Shown one piece after another: positions 23,334-31,276 of a stretch of DNA of 35,735 nt. Numbering within the stretch: position 1 is the first letter of the stretch; every line of letters starts with the position of its first letter. The notes under the pieces were generated by a model. It saw only the letters and a list, made by a program, of their open reading frames with translations, was not told the DNA's origin and searched no databases. Made by a program: the position numbers and the translations under genes. The stretch comes from Armatimonadota bacterium (GTDB taxonomy: Bacteria; Armatimonadota; DTGP01; JAKQQT01): positions 1 to 35,735 of the forward strand of contig DASXVS010000028.1 in the NCBI GenBank assembly GCA_036504095.1. Direction: 5' to 3'.

Positions 23334-24083
23334 CTACACCACTTCGATCGGCCCGTGCGGGCTGCCCTCGATGAATTGCCGCACCCGCCCGTCCGTGCTG
23401 CCTCGCACTTCATCGGGCGTTCCGCTTATGATAACTTCTCCGTCGTGCAGCATCGTCACTATGTCCGCAATCCGAAACACGCTGGATACGTTGTGTGACA
23501 CAACCAGCGACGTTACTTTCAACCGATCGCGCATCTCCACGATCAGCTCATCGATGACCGCCGCTGTTACGGGGTCCAGCCCGCTGGTGGGTTCGTCATA
23601 CAGCAGCACGGTCGGGTCGGACGCCAGGGCGCGCGCCAGGCCTACGCGCTTCTGCATGCCACCGGACAACTGCGAGGGCATCATCCTCTGCGTCCCGTCC
23701 ATCCCGACGAGACTCAGTTTCGCCGCCACGAGGTCGTCCAGCTCCCCGCCATGTTTCATGCCGCGCCGCAAAGGGCCGAACGCCACGTTATCGAACACCG
23801 TCATGGAGTCAAATAACGCCGCATACTGGAAGACATAGCCTATCGAAAGCCGAACCTCGTTCAAATCCCGTTCCGGGAGCCCCACGATTTGCTTGTCGCC
23901 GATCCAGACCTCTCCGCCGGATGCTTCAACCAACCCGGAAACGCATTTCAGCAGCGACGTCTTGCCGGTGCCCGAGAGCCCCATCACGCACATTGTCGTG
24001 CCGGACGGGATTTCCAGCGACACGTTCTTCAAGACTTCGAGCCCGCCCGGTACCGAGTATGTCAGATTACGAATTGAAATCAT
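23334..24083 (-). CDS. mlaF: MlaF-type ABC transporter ATPase
   Basis: A 249-residue ABC ATPase that powers MlaE/MlaD lipid transport. The Walker A is VMGLSGTGKTS, the Q-loop region YVFQYAALFDSMTV, the signature LSGGMQKRVGLARAL, and the Walker B VLLYDEPTSGLDP with the switch His in VVSHNVSSVF. These variations (Gly-Met-Gln-Lys in the signature, SGLDP) are typical of MlaF. It lies between mlaE (upstream) and mlaD (downstream), which is the expected order in many genomes. MlaB and MlaC equivalents are not nearby. Confidence 0.94.
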   Translation of the reverse strand: MISIRNLTYSVPGGLEVLKNVSLEIPSGTTMCVMGLSGTGKTSLLKCVSGLVEASGGEVWIGDKQIVGLPERDLNEVRLSIGYVFQYAALFDSMTVFDNVAFGPLRRGMKHGGELDDLVAAKLSLVGMDGTQRMMPSQLSGGMQKRVGLARALASDPTVLLYDEPTSGLDPVTAAVIDELIVEMRDRLKVTSLVVSHNVSSVFRIADIVTMLHDGEVIISGTPDEVRGSTDGRVRQFIEGSPHGPIEVV

Positions 24084-24240
24084 GATGGTTGGCTGAGAGC
24101 CAGGGGCTCGCGGACAGGGCCGGGAAAGCGTCCCGGCTTCGCCAATCGATTCTCCGGAGCGTTCACCCGCTTGTACACGCGATGCGCGCCTCGTTGTGTC
24201 ACGACCTACGCCGTTTGCCTGTTATTCAAGTCCGGACCGC

Positions 24241-25041
24241 CTACTGGATCGTTCCTACAAGCAGCCGGACGATTGCGAAGTCCGCCGCGTAGATGAGCAC
24301 GATGCAAAGCACCACGCTGCGCGTCGTCGCTCTTCCGACTCCGCTCGCTCCGCCTGAGGTCGTCAGGCCCTGATGGCATGATACGATCGCGATGATCGCC
24401 CCGAAAACGGTGGTCTTCAGGACGCCGATCACCACGTCCGAGACGCTGACATATTGCAGGACGGAGTCGAAATATTCCTGCCGGCCGATACCCTCGGTCT
24501 GAGCGACGATGAACCCGCCGAGCGTGCCCACCACGATGCCGAAGAGCGCCAGCACGGGAAGCATCGTGACGCATGCGATGAAGCGCGGGGCAACGAGGTA
24601 CTGGACAGGGTTCGTGGCCAATGAACGCAGCGCATCGATCTGCTCCGTTACCTTCATCGTGCCAAGCTCGGCCGCGATGGAGGAGCCAACCCGAGCGGCC
24701 ACCACAACGGCGGCGAGGACCGGGGCCAGTTCGCGCGCCATCGTGATCCCCACGAGGCCGCCGACATATGTCCCCAGGCCCAGTTTTGCCATCTGGCTGG
24801 CAGTGTACAGCGAAAGCACCATGCCGCTGAATGCGATCGTGATCAGCGAAATGGGCATGCTGTTCATGCCGACATTCGCCATGGCAGGAAAGGCATCGCC
24901 CGGCGATAGAACGTACCGAAGCGCCTGCCAGAACAGGATGGAGACCTCTCCAATGTAGCCGAGAGTCCGTACCACCACATTATCCGCGGTGTCGAATGTC
25001 CTCAACGCCGGGCGATAGAAATATCGGATGATCTTTCGCAT
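24241..25041 (-). CDS. mlaE: MlaE-type permease
   Basis: A 266-residue MlaE/YrbE permease of the inner membrane, which together with MlaF and MlaD moves phospholipid. It begins MRKIIRYFYRPALRTFDTADNVVV with an amphipathic helix and then five hydrophobic segments, including PISLITIAFSGMVLSLYTASQ. The family marks VGLVGITMARELAPVLAAVVVAARVGSSIAAELGTMKVTEQIDAL (in pieces) are complete. The ATG at 25041 lies five bases after the stop of the upstream glycosidase gene; a GTG at 25068 is in frame but would overlap that gene. The gap to mlaF is 157 bp. Confidence 0.94.
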   Translation of the reverse strand: MRKIIRYFYRPALRTFDTADNVVVRTLGYIGEVSILFWQALRYVLSPGDAFPAMANVGMNSMPISLITIAFSGMVLSLYTASQMAKLGLGTYVGGLVGITMARELAPVLAAVVVAARVGSSIAAELGTMKVTEQIDALRSLATNPVQYLVAPRFIACVTMLPVLALFGIVVGTLGGFIVAQTEGIGRQEYFDSVLQYVSVSDVVIGVLKTTVFGAIIAIVSCHQGLTTSGGASGVGRATTRSVVLCIVLIYAADFAIVRLLVGTIQ

Positions 25042-25046
25042 GATTG

Positions 25047-26681
25047 TCAGGTCGTCGGCGCGGGCCACGTTCGGGTCAGCACACCGCTCACCAGCGTGAC
25101 CGCTTCCTTTTCGTCTTTCAGCCAGCCCTTCGGCACGTCGGCGCGGCCGTCCGCGCCGGTCGCCACTTCTGTTTGCGTGCCGCCGGGCTTCGTCAGTATG
25201 ATCTCCTGCCCCTTCACGGGATTGTTATTCACGTCACGGATCGTGATTCGGAGCGTGCCCTCGTTCCAGGCAAGCAGCATCTTGCCGGCGGGGCCGGGCA
25301 ACACGTTGTACGTGCGGTTCAGGACCACCTTGCCGGCCGGGTCCATTGCGGCGACGGTTGCGCGGCCCGGCTTGTAGCCGTACAAGCCTGCGTCCTGCCC
25401 CACAAACGCTCCGCCATTGAGAGTACCCCAGAGACCGGCCTTTAGTCCCGCGGGATGGGCCACGTTCTGTCGGGAACCGTCCGACGGGAGGTCCGAGGGC
25501 TCGCCACCCCTCGCGTCAAGGGATCCGCCCGGGGTGATCTTGAGGGAATCGTCGAACACCAGCAGCGCATCCGCCACCTTTCGCACCTGCCCATCGGATG
25601 GGCAGTTGATGACCAGGCCGCGCACGCTCAAACACGTCGATCCGCCGCCGTCCAGGTTCAGCGCGTCTACCGCGCCGAGGCCCTTCATGGCTGCGGCAAG
25701 TTCCGGAAGGCTCATACCCCGGCTCAACGCCTGCCTGCCATCCACCGCAACGATCAGCACGGTGCCGTCGTTCTTCACCCCCACGGCGCTTCGCGGGTGC
25801 CGCGTGGTGCTGAAATCCGCAGCCACGTGCTCGCGTTCCAGCTCCAAGTCTTCCTTGCCAGCGGACAGGATGATCGGCCGGCCGGAAACGGCTTCGCGAA
25901 CGGCCGCCCAGTCCTTTCCACCGTCCACAATATCGGTGCGAATTCTGATCCGCTTGCCGGATGCCGCGTGGGATTTCAGCCAACCCGCGGCCGCGCCGGT
26001 ACCAGTCAGGACCAGGCCCTTTTTGGGGATTGCAACCGCGCCCGCTTCATCGCTCAGTGCCGTCACCACGGCATCCATTATTGAGCCTGCGCGGGGCGTG
26101 GGCTTCGAAGCCTCCAGCACGGCAACGGTCGCGGCCTTATCCGGGGTCCTCTCACCATAGACAGGAGCAAACAGGATGAGCTCACCGTCCCCCTGCTTGC
26201 GGTTCAGGCCGTTAAGCGCGACCCTGGCGCCGTCTTCCGCCGTCACCTCCGCCTCGAACACGGGACGGCCGAAGACCGTCTTTCCCCCGATGGTCAGTCC
26301 GAAAGCGCCGCACCCGTTCGCGGGTTCGCTGACGAGTTCGCCGTTGTGGATTTCCAGGCCCAGCGGGTCACCCGTGTACGGGAAGAAATCCGCGTTGATC
26401 CCTGCCAGCGCCCCCGTGCGGAGCACCTGATGGTTCACCGCCTCCATCCCGCCGCCGGGCTCTTCCACCGTGCCGCCGCCCAGCGATGCTTCCATACGGA
26501 TGCCATGCTCGGCCGGTTTGACGGACAGCACATGGATCAATTCCGGGCCACCCGGCTCCGCCGCGGAGATGACAATCTGTGTCAATTCCACTCCGTGCGC
26601 AACGCTCACCCGAGTCGTCTGCGACGCTGCGGCGGGCAGACAGAGCGCTAGCAGCCAGAGTGACAGACGGGGTCTTCGCAT
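25047..26681 (-). CDS. Phosphodiester glycosidase (NAGPA-type), secreted
   Basis: A 544-residue exported protein. A short signal peptide (LSLWLLALCLPAAAS) is followed by a phosphodiester glycosidase (NAGPA, formerly DUF2233) domain: RMEASLGGG, LAGINADFFPYTGDPLGLEIHNGELV, SAVGVKNDGTVLIVAVDGRQALSRGMSLPEL, and the diagnostic DALNLDGGGSTCL. This family removes sugars from phosphodiester-linked or exopolysaccharide conjugates. A C-terminal Ig-like segment (about 440-540, KVVLNRTYNVLPGPAGKM and GTLRITIRDVNNNPVKGQEI) may bind carbohydrate. It is the first gene of an apparent unit with mlaE-mlaF-mlaD and the S10 peptidase. Confidence 0.9.
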   Translation of the reverse strand: MRRPRLSLWLLALCLPAAASQTTRVSVAHGVELTQIVISAAEPGGPELIHVLSVKPAEHGIRMEASLGGGTVEEPGGGMEAVNHQVLRTGALAGINADFFPYTGDPLGLEIHNGELVSEPANGCGAFGLTIGGKTVFGRPVFEAEVTAEDGARVALNGLNRKQGDGELILFAPVYGERTPDKAATVAVLEASKPTPRAGSIMDAVVTALSDEAGAVAIPKKGLVLTGTGAAAGWLKSHAASGKRIRIRTDIVDGGKDWAAVREAVSGRPIILSAGKEDLELEREHVAADFSTTRHPRSAVGVKNDGTVLIVAVDGRQALSRGMSLPELAAAMKGLGAVDALNLDGGGSTCLSVRGLVINCPSDGQVRKVADALLVFDDSLKITPGGSLDARGGEPSDLPSDGSRQNVAHPAGLKAGLWGTLNGGAFVGQDAGLYGYKPGRATVAAMDPAGKVVLNRTYNVLPGPAGKMLLAWNEGTLRITIRDVNNNPVKGQEIILTKPGGTQTEVATGADGRADVPKGWLKDEKEAVTLVSGVLTRTWPAPTT

Positions 26682-26978
26682 AACGGGCTAACTCCAGAAC
26701 GGTGGTCGTGGCCGCAAACGCGGCGTTCCTTGGCCCCATCTTAGCACTTGCGACGCACGCGCGACGCGCCGCCAGGCAAGTCGGATTGGGCGCAGGCCCC
26801 GGCACGAATCCGGCGTTTGCGCTGCTTTGGGTGCTTTGCGCAGTGAATTGGATGGTATTGTGCACAATCACACGTCATATGCTCGGTCGCTAACAAAAAC
26901 GCACTCCTCAGGACGACGCGTGATATCGTCTGGCGGAATCTCCAGTGAAGGCCCACCCTGTCCCCCGCCGATAATACA
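26682..26978. other. Divergent intergenic region, no gene called
   Basis: This 297-bp gap separates the divergent glycosidase and CBS-GGDEF genes. An open frame at 26702-26893 (plus, 63 residues) has one hydrophobic stretch but no ribosome-binding site, so it is not called. TTGTGCACAA (26856-26865) is a perfect 10-bp palindrome and a possible operator. GATAAT at 26970-26975 may be the -10 of the CBS-GGDEF gene. Confidence 0.5.
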
Positions 26979-28367
26979 ATGAGAACAATATCCCACCCAG
27001 ATGGTAATGAACCTGCGCAGCCTCATGAGGATGCCTCTTTGAGAACAGTACGAGACGTGATGACGGCGCACACTGTTAGCGCCCGCCCCACAACCCCGGT
27101 ACATAACGCCGTGCTGCTGATGCGAACCCATTCGCTCTGCGCCATGGCAGTCATCGACGACGGCCAGGTAGTCGGAGTCGTGGACGCGGCCACGTTGTTC
27201 ATGTACCAGCCGGACATTATGCTCCGGGACATTATGGGGCCAAGCGTCAGCGTCGATGCCGAGGCAACCCTCTCCACCGCCGCCTCTCTCATGCGCGCAC
27301 ACGGTCTCGCTGAGCTCCCGGTCGTAGATAGCGATCTGTGCGGCACCGTCAAGGCGGTTGACCTGCTCGGCGCATGGGCGATGCCGGTCGATCCGCTCAC
27401 CGGGCTTCCCTGGCAGGACTCTTTCCGGCTCCGGTCGTCAACCGCATTGGCATCCGGCGAGGAACTGACTCTGCTCTTCTTCGATCTCGATGATTTCGGG
27501 GCTCTGAACAAGAAGCACGGACACATCGTCGGCGACCGCGCCCTCAAGGCCGTCGCGCACGCCATCCGGTCTGCGCTGGACACCAAGCTTGACATCGGAT
27601 GCCGTTTCGGCGGCGATGAATTCGTGGTCAGCACGACCCGCCCGCGCGCGGAGGCAGTCGAATGGGCGGCTTCGGTCCGCCGCGAAATCCAGGCTCTTGT
27701 CGTCGAAGGACTCGAAGGCGGAGTGGGCGTCAGCGTAGGGATCGCCGGCGGCCTGCGTCACGGCGACCGGCCCGGCACCCACGGTCCCGCAACCCTCGAT
27801 GACCTCATTAACCGTGCCAGCCAGGCATCTACCGTGGCGAAAGCCACGCCGTCCCACATCATGAGCCTGGACAAGGACGTCCCGCACGCCACGCCACGCC
27901 CGCAGGAACCGGCCTTCGAGCCCCGCGCGGCGCGCATCCGCATCCGCGGGATACAGGCGGATGTCGAAGGCGCCAGGATGCAGGCGTCGGTCCGCCTTGA
28001 ACTGAAGGGCGTCCTGTACAACGGCCTGCACGAGGGCGCGTCCGACGACGCCCCGGCCACTATTGCGGAAGCCGCCGCCAAAGCCCTCAGCGGCTTCCTT
28101 CCAGCCGCCCACGCCATCCATCCCTCCTCCGTGAAACTGCATACACTGGACGACGGCAGCAAAGTGGTGATGGCGATGGTCCGTATGGACAGCCCGCACG
28201 GCCGCCAGAACCTCGTCGGCGTGGCCGATGCTTCAACGGACCCGCACCACGCGGTCGTGAAAGCCATCCTGGATGCCGTGAACCGTCCGCTGGAGGCCAT
28301 CACGCTCCTGTCCGCCCCCGAACTCATCGCATCCCCATCGGTCCAAACAGCCGCCTCCCGAAACTAG
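26979..28367 (+). CDS. CBS-pair and GGDEF protein with unassigned C-terminal domain
   Basis: A 462-residue cytoplasmic protein. Residues about 22-130 are two CBS domains (DVMTAHTVSARPTTPVHNAVLLM and DIMGPSVSVDAEATLSTAASLM), which bind adenine nucleotides. Residues about 137-300 are a GGDEF diguanylate cyclase with intact RFGGDEF (211-215), preceded by LFFDLDDFGALN. The RxxD inhibitory site is replaced by TKLD. Residues about 315-450 form a third domain I cannot name; it has a strand-rich start (RIRIRGIQADVEGARMQ) and AVVKAILDAVNRPLEAI at the end. A TTG at 27039 with GAGGA seven bases upstream is a serious alternative start just ahead of the CBS pair. Confidence 0.88.
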   Translation: MRTISHPDGNEPAQPHEDASLRTVRDVMTAHTVSARPTTPVHNAVLLMRTHSLCAMAVIDDGQVVGVVDAATLFMYQPDIMLRDIMGPSVSVDAEATLSTAASLMRAHGLAELPVVDSDLCGTVKAVDLLGAWAMPVDPLTGLPWQDSFRLRSSTALASGEELTLLFFDLDDFGALNKKHGHIVGDRALKAVAHAIRSALDTKLDIGCRFGGDEFVVSTTRPRAEAVEWAASVRREIQALVVEGLEGGVGVSVGIAGGLRHGDRPGTHGPATLDDLINRASQASTVAKATPSHIMSLDKDVPHATPRPQEPAFEPRAARIRIRGIQADVEGARMQASVRLELKGVLYNGLHEGASDDAPATIAEAAAKALSGFLPAAHAIHPSSVKLHTLDDGSKVVMAMVRMDSPHGRQNLVGVADASTDPHHAVVKAILDAVNRPLEAITLLSAPELIASPSVQTAASRN

Positions 28368-28451
28368 AAGCAGATGGCGGCGGCCCGCATTCTGAAGCCC
28401 TGCCCATGAATGCCGTTCCCAGCGGCCGGCACGCGCTACCATGAAGGTGCG

Positions 28452-30161
28452 ATGAAAAACCGATCAACCCATTTGAGACGCGCCGCGCTCCGCGGCGCGT
28501 TGTTTGTGTGCGTGGCGTCGCTCGGGGCGGCGCGTGCCGAAGACGGCTATGCGCGCGAGACGCTGAACGGCCTGGCCTTGCTCAGGGCGGGTGATCCGGC
28601 CGGCGCGGCTGTTGCCCTGGGACGCGCGATACGGTATGACGCCAACGACCCGACGGCGTGGATCACCTTCGGCGCCGTGCTCCTCGACACGTCCAACGTA
28701 ACGGCCGCCCGCGGTTGCTTCCAGCGCGCAGGACGCCTGGACCCGTCATCGCCGCACGCCCCCCTCGGCCTTGCGCTCTGCGCCATGGCCGACGGCAAGA
28801 ACGGCGATCCGGCGCGCCTTCTTGCCCAGTCCGCATCCCGGGGCTCCGGCGCCGCCTCGGCCCTGGCAACCTATCTGGACGCACTAAACGGCCGGCAATT
28901 CCAGCCACCCGCCGCGAGCGGCGCGTTCTCGTCCGCTCTCACGGCGTTCGCGGCGCGAAAATCGGGCGCGGAACCCGACTGGGGGTCGGCGCTCCCACTG
29001 ACCTTCGCGCCGGTCCACTGGCCCCTCACCGCGTCGTTTGACGCCAAGCGCCCTCTGGAAATCCGCTGGCAGTCCAACCCGCGAATTCAACGCCCGCCGC
29101 GCGAGCCGGTGGAAGCGGTTTCAGGCTCCTCGGTGCTGAAGGCGCCGGGCTCAAGCGCCCTGGCCACCGCCAGCTTCGACATCGACGGCTCCCTGGCGTC
29201 GTTCACAAACGTCTCGCCGTTCGAGTGGACTTGGGACACCGGCCAGTGGCCGGACGGCTGGCACTTTGTTCATGCGACCGCGGTCACCACTTCCGGGTCA
29301 ACTGTAACGCGCGACCGATGGGTGGCGACCTCGAACGCGCACAAATCGCCTCCCCGCGCCTATCCGGAACTCAAGGACGTCGCGGTGCTGTTGGACCAAG
29401 CGCTTGCGGTGCAGCCCGACGTGCGTTACCTGCATTTCGCCCTGGCGAAATCCGCCCTCGCCCAGCGCAGGCCGGAGGACGCCCGTGCCCAGCTGGAGGA
29501 CGTGGTCGCCGAGGACCCCCGCTATCTCGACGCTGCCCACCTCTTGCGCGGACTGTCCGCCGCGGCGCGGCCACTGGAGATATGGCGCGGCGATCGGGCG
29601 TCGAAGCGCGTGGCCCTCACGTTTGATGACGGCCCGGACCCCCGCCATACGCCGCAACTGCTCGATGTGCTCGATCGGCTCAAAATCCCGGCGACCTTTT
29701 TCGTTGTCGGGAAGCAGGCGGCCGCTTATCCGGACACCATCAAACGGATGGCGCGGGCCGGCTACGAGATCGAGAATCACACTTGGAACCACCGAAATCT
29801 GAACCGCCTGTCCGCCGCGGACGCTCTTCGCGAACTGGCCTCCACAAAGCGGCTGATCGCCGGCCTTACCGGCGCTCCCACCCGATACTTTCGCCCGCCC
29901 GGTGGCAATATCGGCAAGGCCGCCCACCTCGCCGGCCGGGCGTTGGGTCTGCCGGCAGTAATGTGGACCTTCGCCAGCGGCAAGAGCGAAGGGCTGCCCC
30001 TCGAGGATATGGTCCCGCGCTTTGTCCACGCCGCGAAACCGGGATCCATCTACCTCATTCACAACGGAACTGAGAAGATTGAGGAATTGCTGCCCCTCGT
30101 GGTCCAGGCGCTTCACGCGAGGGGATATGAGTTCGTCCGCCTCGATGCGCTGGCGCCATAG
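28452..30161 (+). CDS. TPR and NodB-type polysaccharide deacetylase, secreted
   Basis: A protein of about 569 residues. After a signal peptide (GALFVCVASLGAARA) comes a TPR-like region (GLALLRAGDPAGAAVALGRAIRYDANDPTAW, in pieces; about 30-110), then a spacer with an Ig-like segment (about 200-290: SVLKAPG... FEWTWDTGQWPDGWHFVHATAVT), one more TPR (about 300-375), and the NodB domain from about 385. NodB motifs are TFDDGPD (Asp392-Asp393), HTWNH (His443, His447), RPPGG and VMWTF. Motif 5, normally L-H-D-type, reads LIHNG with Asn538. The ATG has GAAGG before it. Its substrate is unknown. Confidence 0.88.
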   Translation: MKNRSTHLRRAALRGALFVCVASLGAARAEDGYARETLNGLALLRAGDPAGAAVALGRAIRYDANDPTAWITFGAVLLDTSNVTAARGCFQRAGRLDPSSPHAPLGLALCAMADGKNGDPARLLAQSASRGSGAASALATYLDALNGRQFQPPAASGAFSSALTAFAARKSGAEPDWGSALPLTFAPVHWPLTASFDAKRPLEIRWQSNPRIQRPPREPVEAVSGSSVLKAPGSSALATASFDIDGSLASFTNVSPFEWTWDTGQWPDGWHFVHATAVTTSGSTVTRDRWVATSNAHKSPPRAYPELKDVAVLLDQALAVQPDVRYLHFALAKSALAQRRPEDARAQLEDVVAEDPRYLDAAHLLRGLSAAARPLEIWRGDRASKRVALTFDDGPDPRHTPQLLDVLDRLKIPATFFVVGKQAAAYPDTIKRMARAGYEIENHTWNHRNLNRLSAADALRELASTKRLIAGLTGAPTRYFRPPGGNIGKAAHLAGRALGLPAVMWTFASGKSEGLPLEDMVPRFVHAAKPGSIYLIHNGTEKIEELLPLVVQALHARGYEFVRLDALAP

Positions 30162-30237
30162 GGGGGCCGCGATAGGCGCCCGCGGCGGCCCAACGGTACG
30201 CGAAAGCGAACCAACAGGGGGTTCCTACCGTCCAATT

Positions 30238-30277
30238 TGATATAATGAGTGTGTGCGGGGCGCAAGGCGTGTATAAT
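30238..30277 (+). promoter_or_regulatory. Two -10 elements for the secreted Gly/Pro protein
   Basis: TGATATAAT (30238-30246) is an extended -10 identical to the one before tRNA-Trp. A second TATAAT lies at 30272-30277. Starts would fall near 30253 and 30284, giving leaders of about 100 and 70 nt before the ATG at 30353. Clear -35 boxes are not visible for either. Confidence 0.6.
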
Positions 30278-30352
30278 ACCGTGTGCGCCCGTCTCGGTGT
30301 ATGCGCGCCGATCCGGATTGAGGCCGGAACCTAATCAAGGAGAACGATTTCC

Positions 30353-31165
30353 ATGACCGTAACACCCAAACTGGCCCTGGTGGGCTTATGCGTGGCGGCC
30401 CTTGCGGCCACCGCCGCCCCGGGCCACGCCCAGAAGAAGCGCGCGCCGCGCGCCAAGTCGCGCATCACGGTGACCACATCTCGAGTGGAGCGCTCGCTGG
30501 CCGGCGTTCGGCTGGGAACCCGCCTGAACACCCTTTTCAGGCTGTTCGGTTCGCCCTCTGAAATCCAGTTGGGCGCGGGCAACGCCTCCGGATCCGGCGA
30601 TCCAAATGCCGCATTTGGAGGGACCCCCTCTCCGTTCGGTGGCGGCGGCTTCCCGACTCCGGGCGGCGTACAGACGCTGGGCGGTCCCCCGATGCCGGGA
30701 GGCTCAACCCTGCCGATGCCAGGTGGTCCCCCGATGCCCGGCGGCCCCCCGATGCCCGGAGGGATGCCCACTTTGCCGATGCCCGGCGCTACCATGGACG
30801 CTGGCGGATTCCCCGGCGCTGGTGGGGCCACGGGAACCGATGCCACGGCCAACGTACCCACCGCAACCTATGTGTATCGTAATTTCAATCACCACAAGGG
30901 CCTTGAACTCGACGTCCAGGTGGATGCAGACGGCCGCGTGATCCAGATCATCGGCACCAGTCTGAAGAGCGTTCCCGGCGTCACCACCGCCCGCGGAATC
31001 GGCTTTGGCTCGCAGTACATCTCCACCACCGCACGCTACGGCGTCCCCGAATCCATGACCATGGCCAACGCGTTCATCCAGGCGAGTTACCAGGAGAAGG
31101 CGCACGTCGCCTTCCAGTTCCTGAACCAGAAGGTCGTGCGCATCGTCATCGCCGAAGTAGACTGA
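30353..31165 (+). CDS. Secreted protein with PMPGG repeats
   Basis: A 270-residue exported protein of unknown function. The signal peptide (LALVGLCVAALAATAAPGHA) is followed by a basic patch and SRVERSLAGVRLGTRLNTLFRLFGSPSEIQ, which resembles the small helical unit used in lipoprotein and outer-membrane assembly factors. Residues about 75-155 are low-complexity Gly/Pro with PMPGG repeated. The last 100 residues are folded, with TATYVYRNFNHHKGLELDVQVDADGRVIQII and VAFQFLNQKVVRIVIAEVD strands; LFGSP plus this pattern may bind the SmpA/BamE-type fold, but that is a guess. AAGGAG lies ten bases before the ATG. Confidence 0.8.
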   Translation: MTVTPKLALVGLCVAALAATAAPGHAQKKRAPRAKSRITVTTSRVERSLAGVRLGTRLNTLFRLFGSPSEIQLGAGNASGSGDPNAAFGGTPSPFGGGGFPTPGGVQTLGGPPMPGGSTLPMPGGPPMPGGPPMPGGMPTLPMPGATMDAGGFPGAGGATGTDATANVPTATYVYRNFNHHKGLELDVQVDADGRVIQIIGTSLKSVPGVTTARGIGFGSQYISTTARYGVPESMTMANAFIQASYQEKAHVAFQFLNQKVVRIVIAEVD

Positions 31166-31276
31166 GGGACTGAGCGGGGCCGGGGGCGTTGGGTCTGGGA
31201 CCGGAACGGATCGTGAGCGGGCATTCAGCCCTCTTCTCCCCCCGGCTCCCAACCTCGCATCCCTGGCCCCTATCGC

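Noticed and set aside
26702-26893. Small membrane protein in the divergent gap
   Set aside because: No ribosome-binding site, and part of it overlaps likely regulatory DNA.
30681-30795. Repeat element at the CCGATGCC/CCCGGCGG tract
   Set aside because: It is in frame within the secreted protein and encodes PMPGG repeats.
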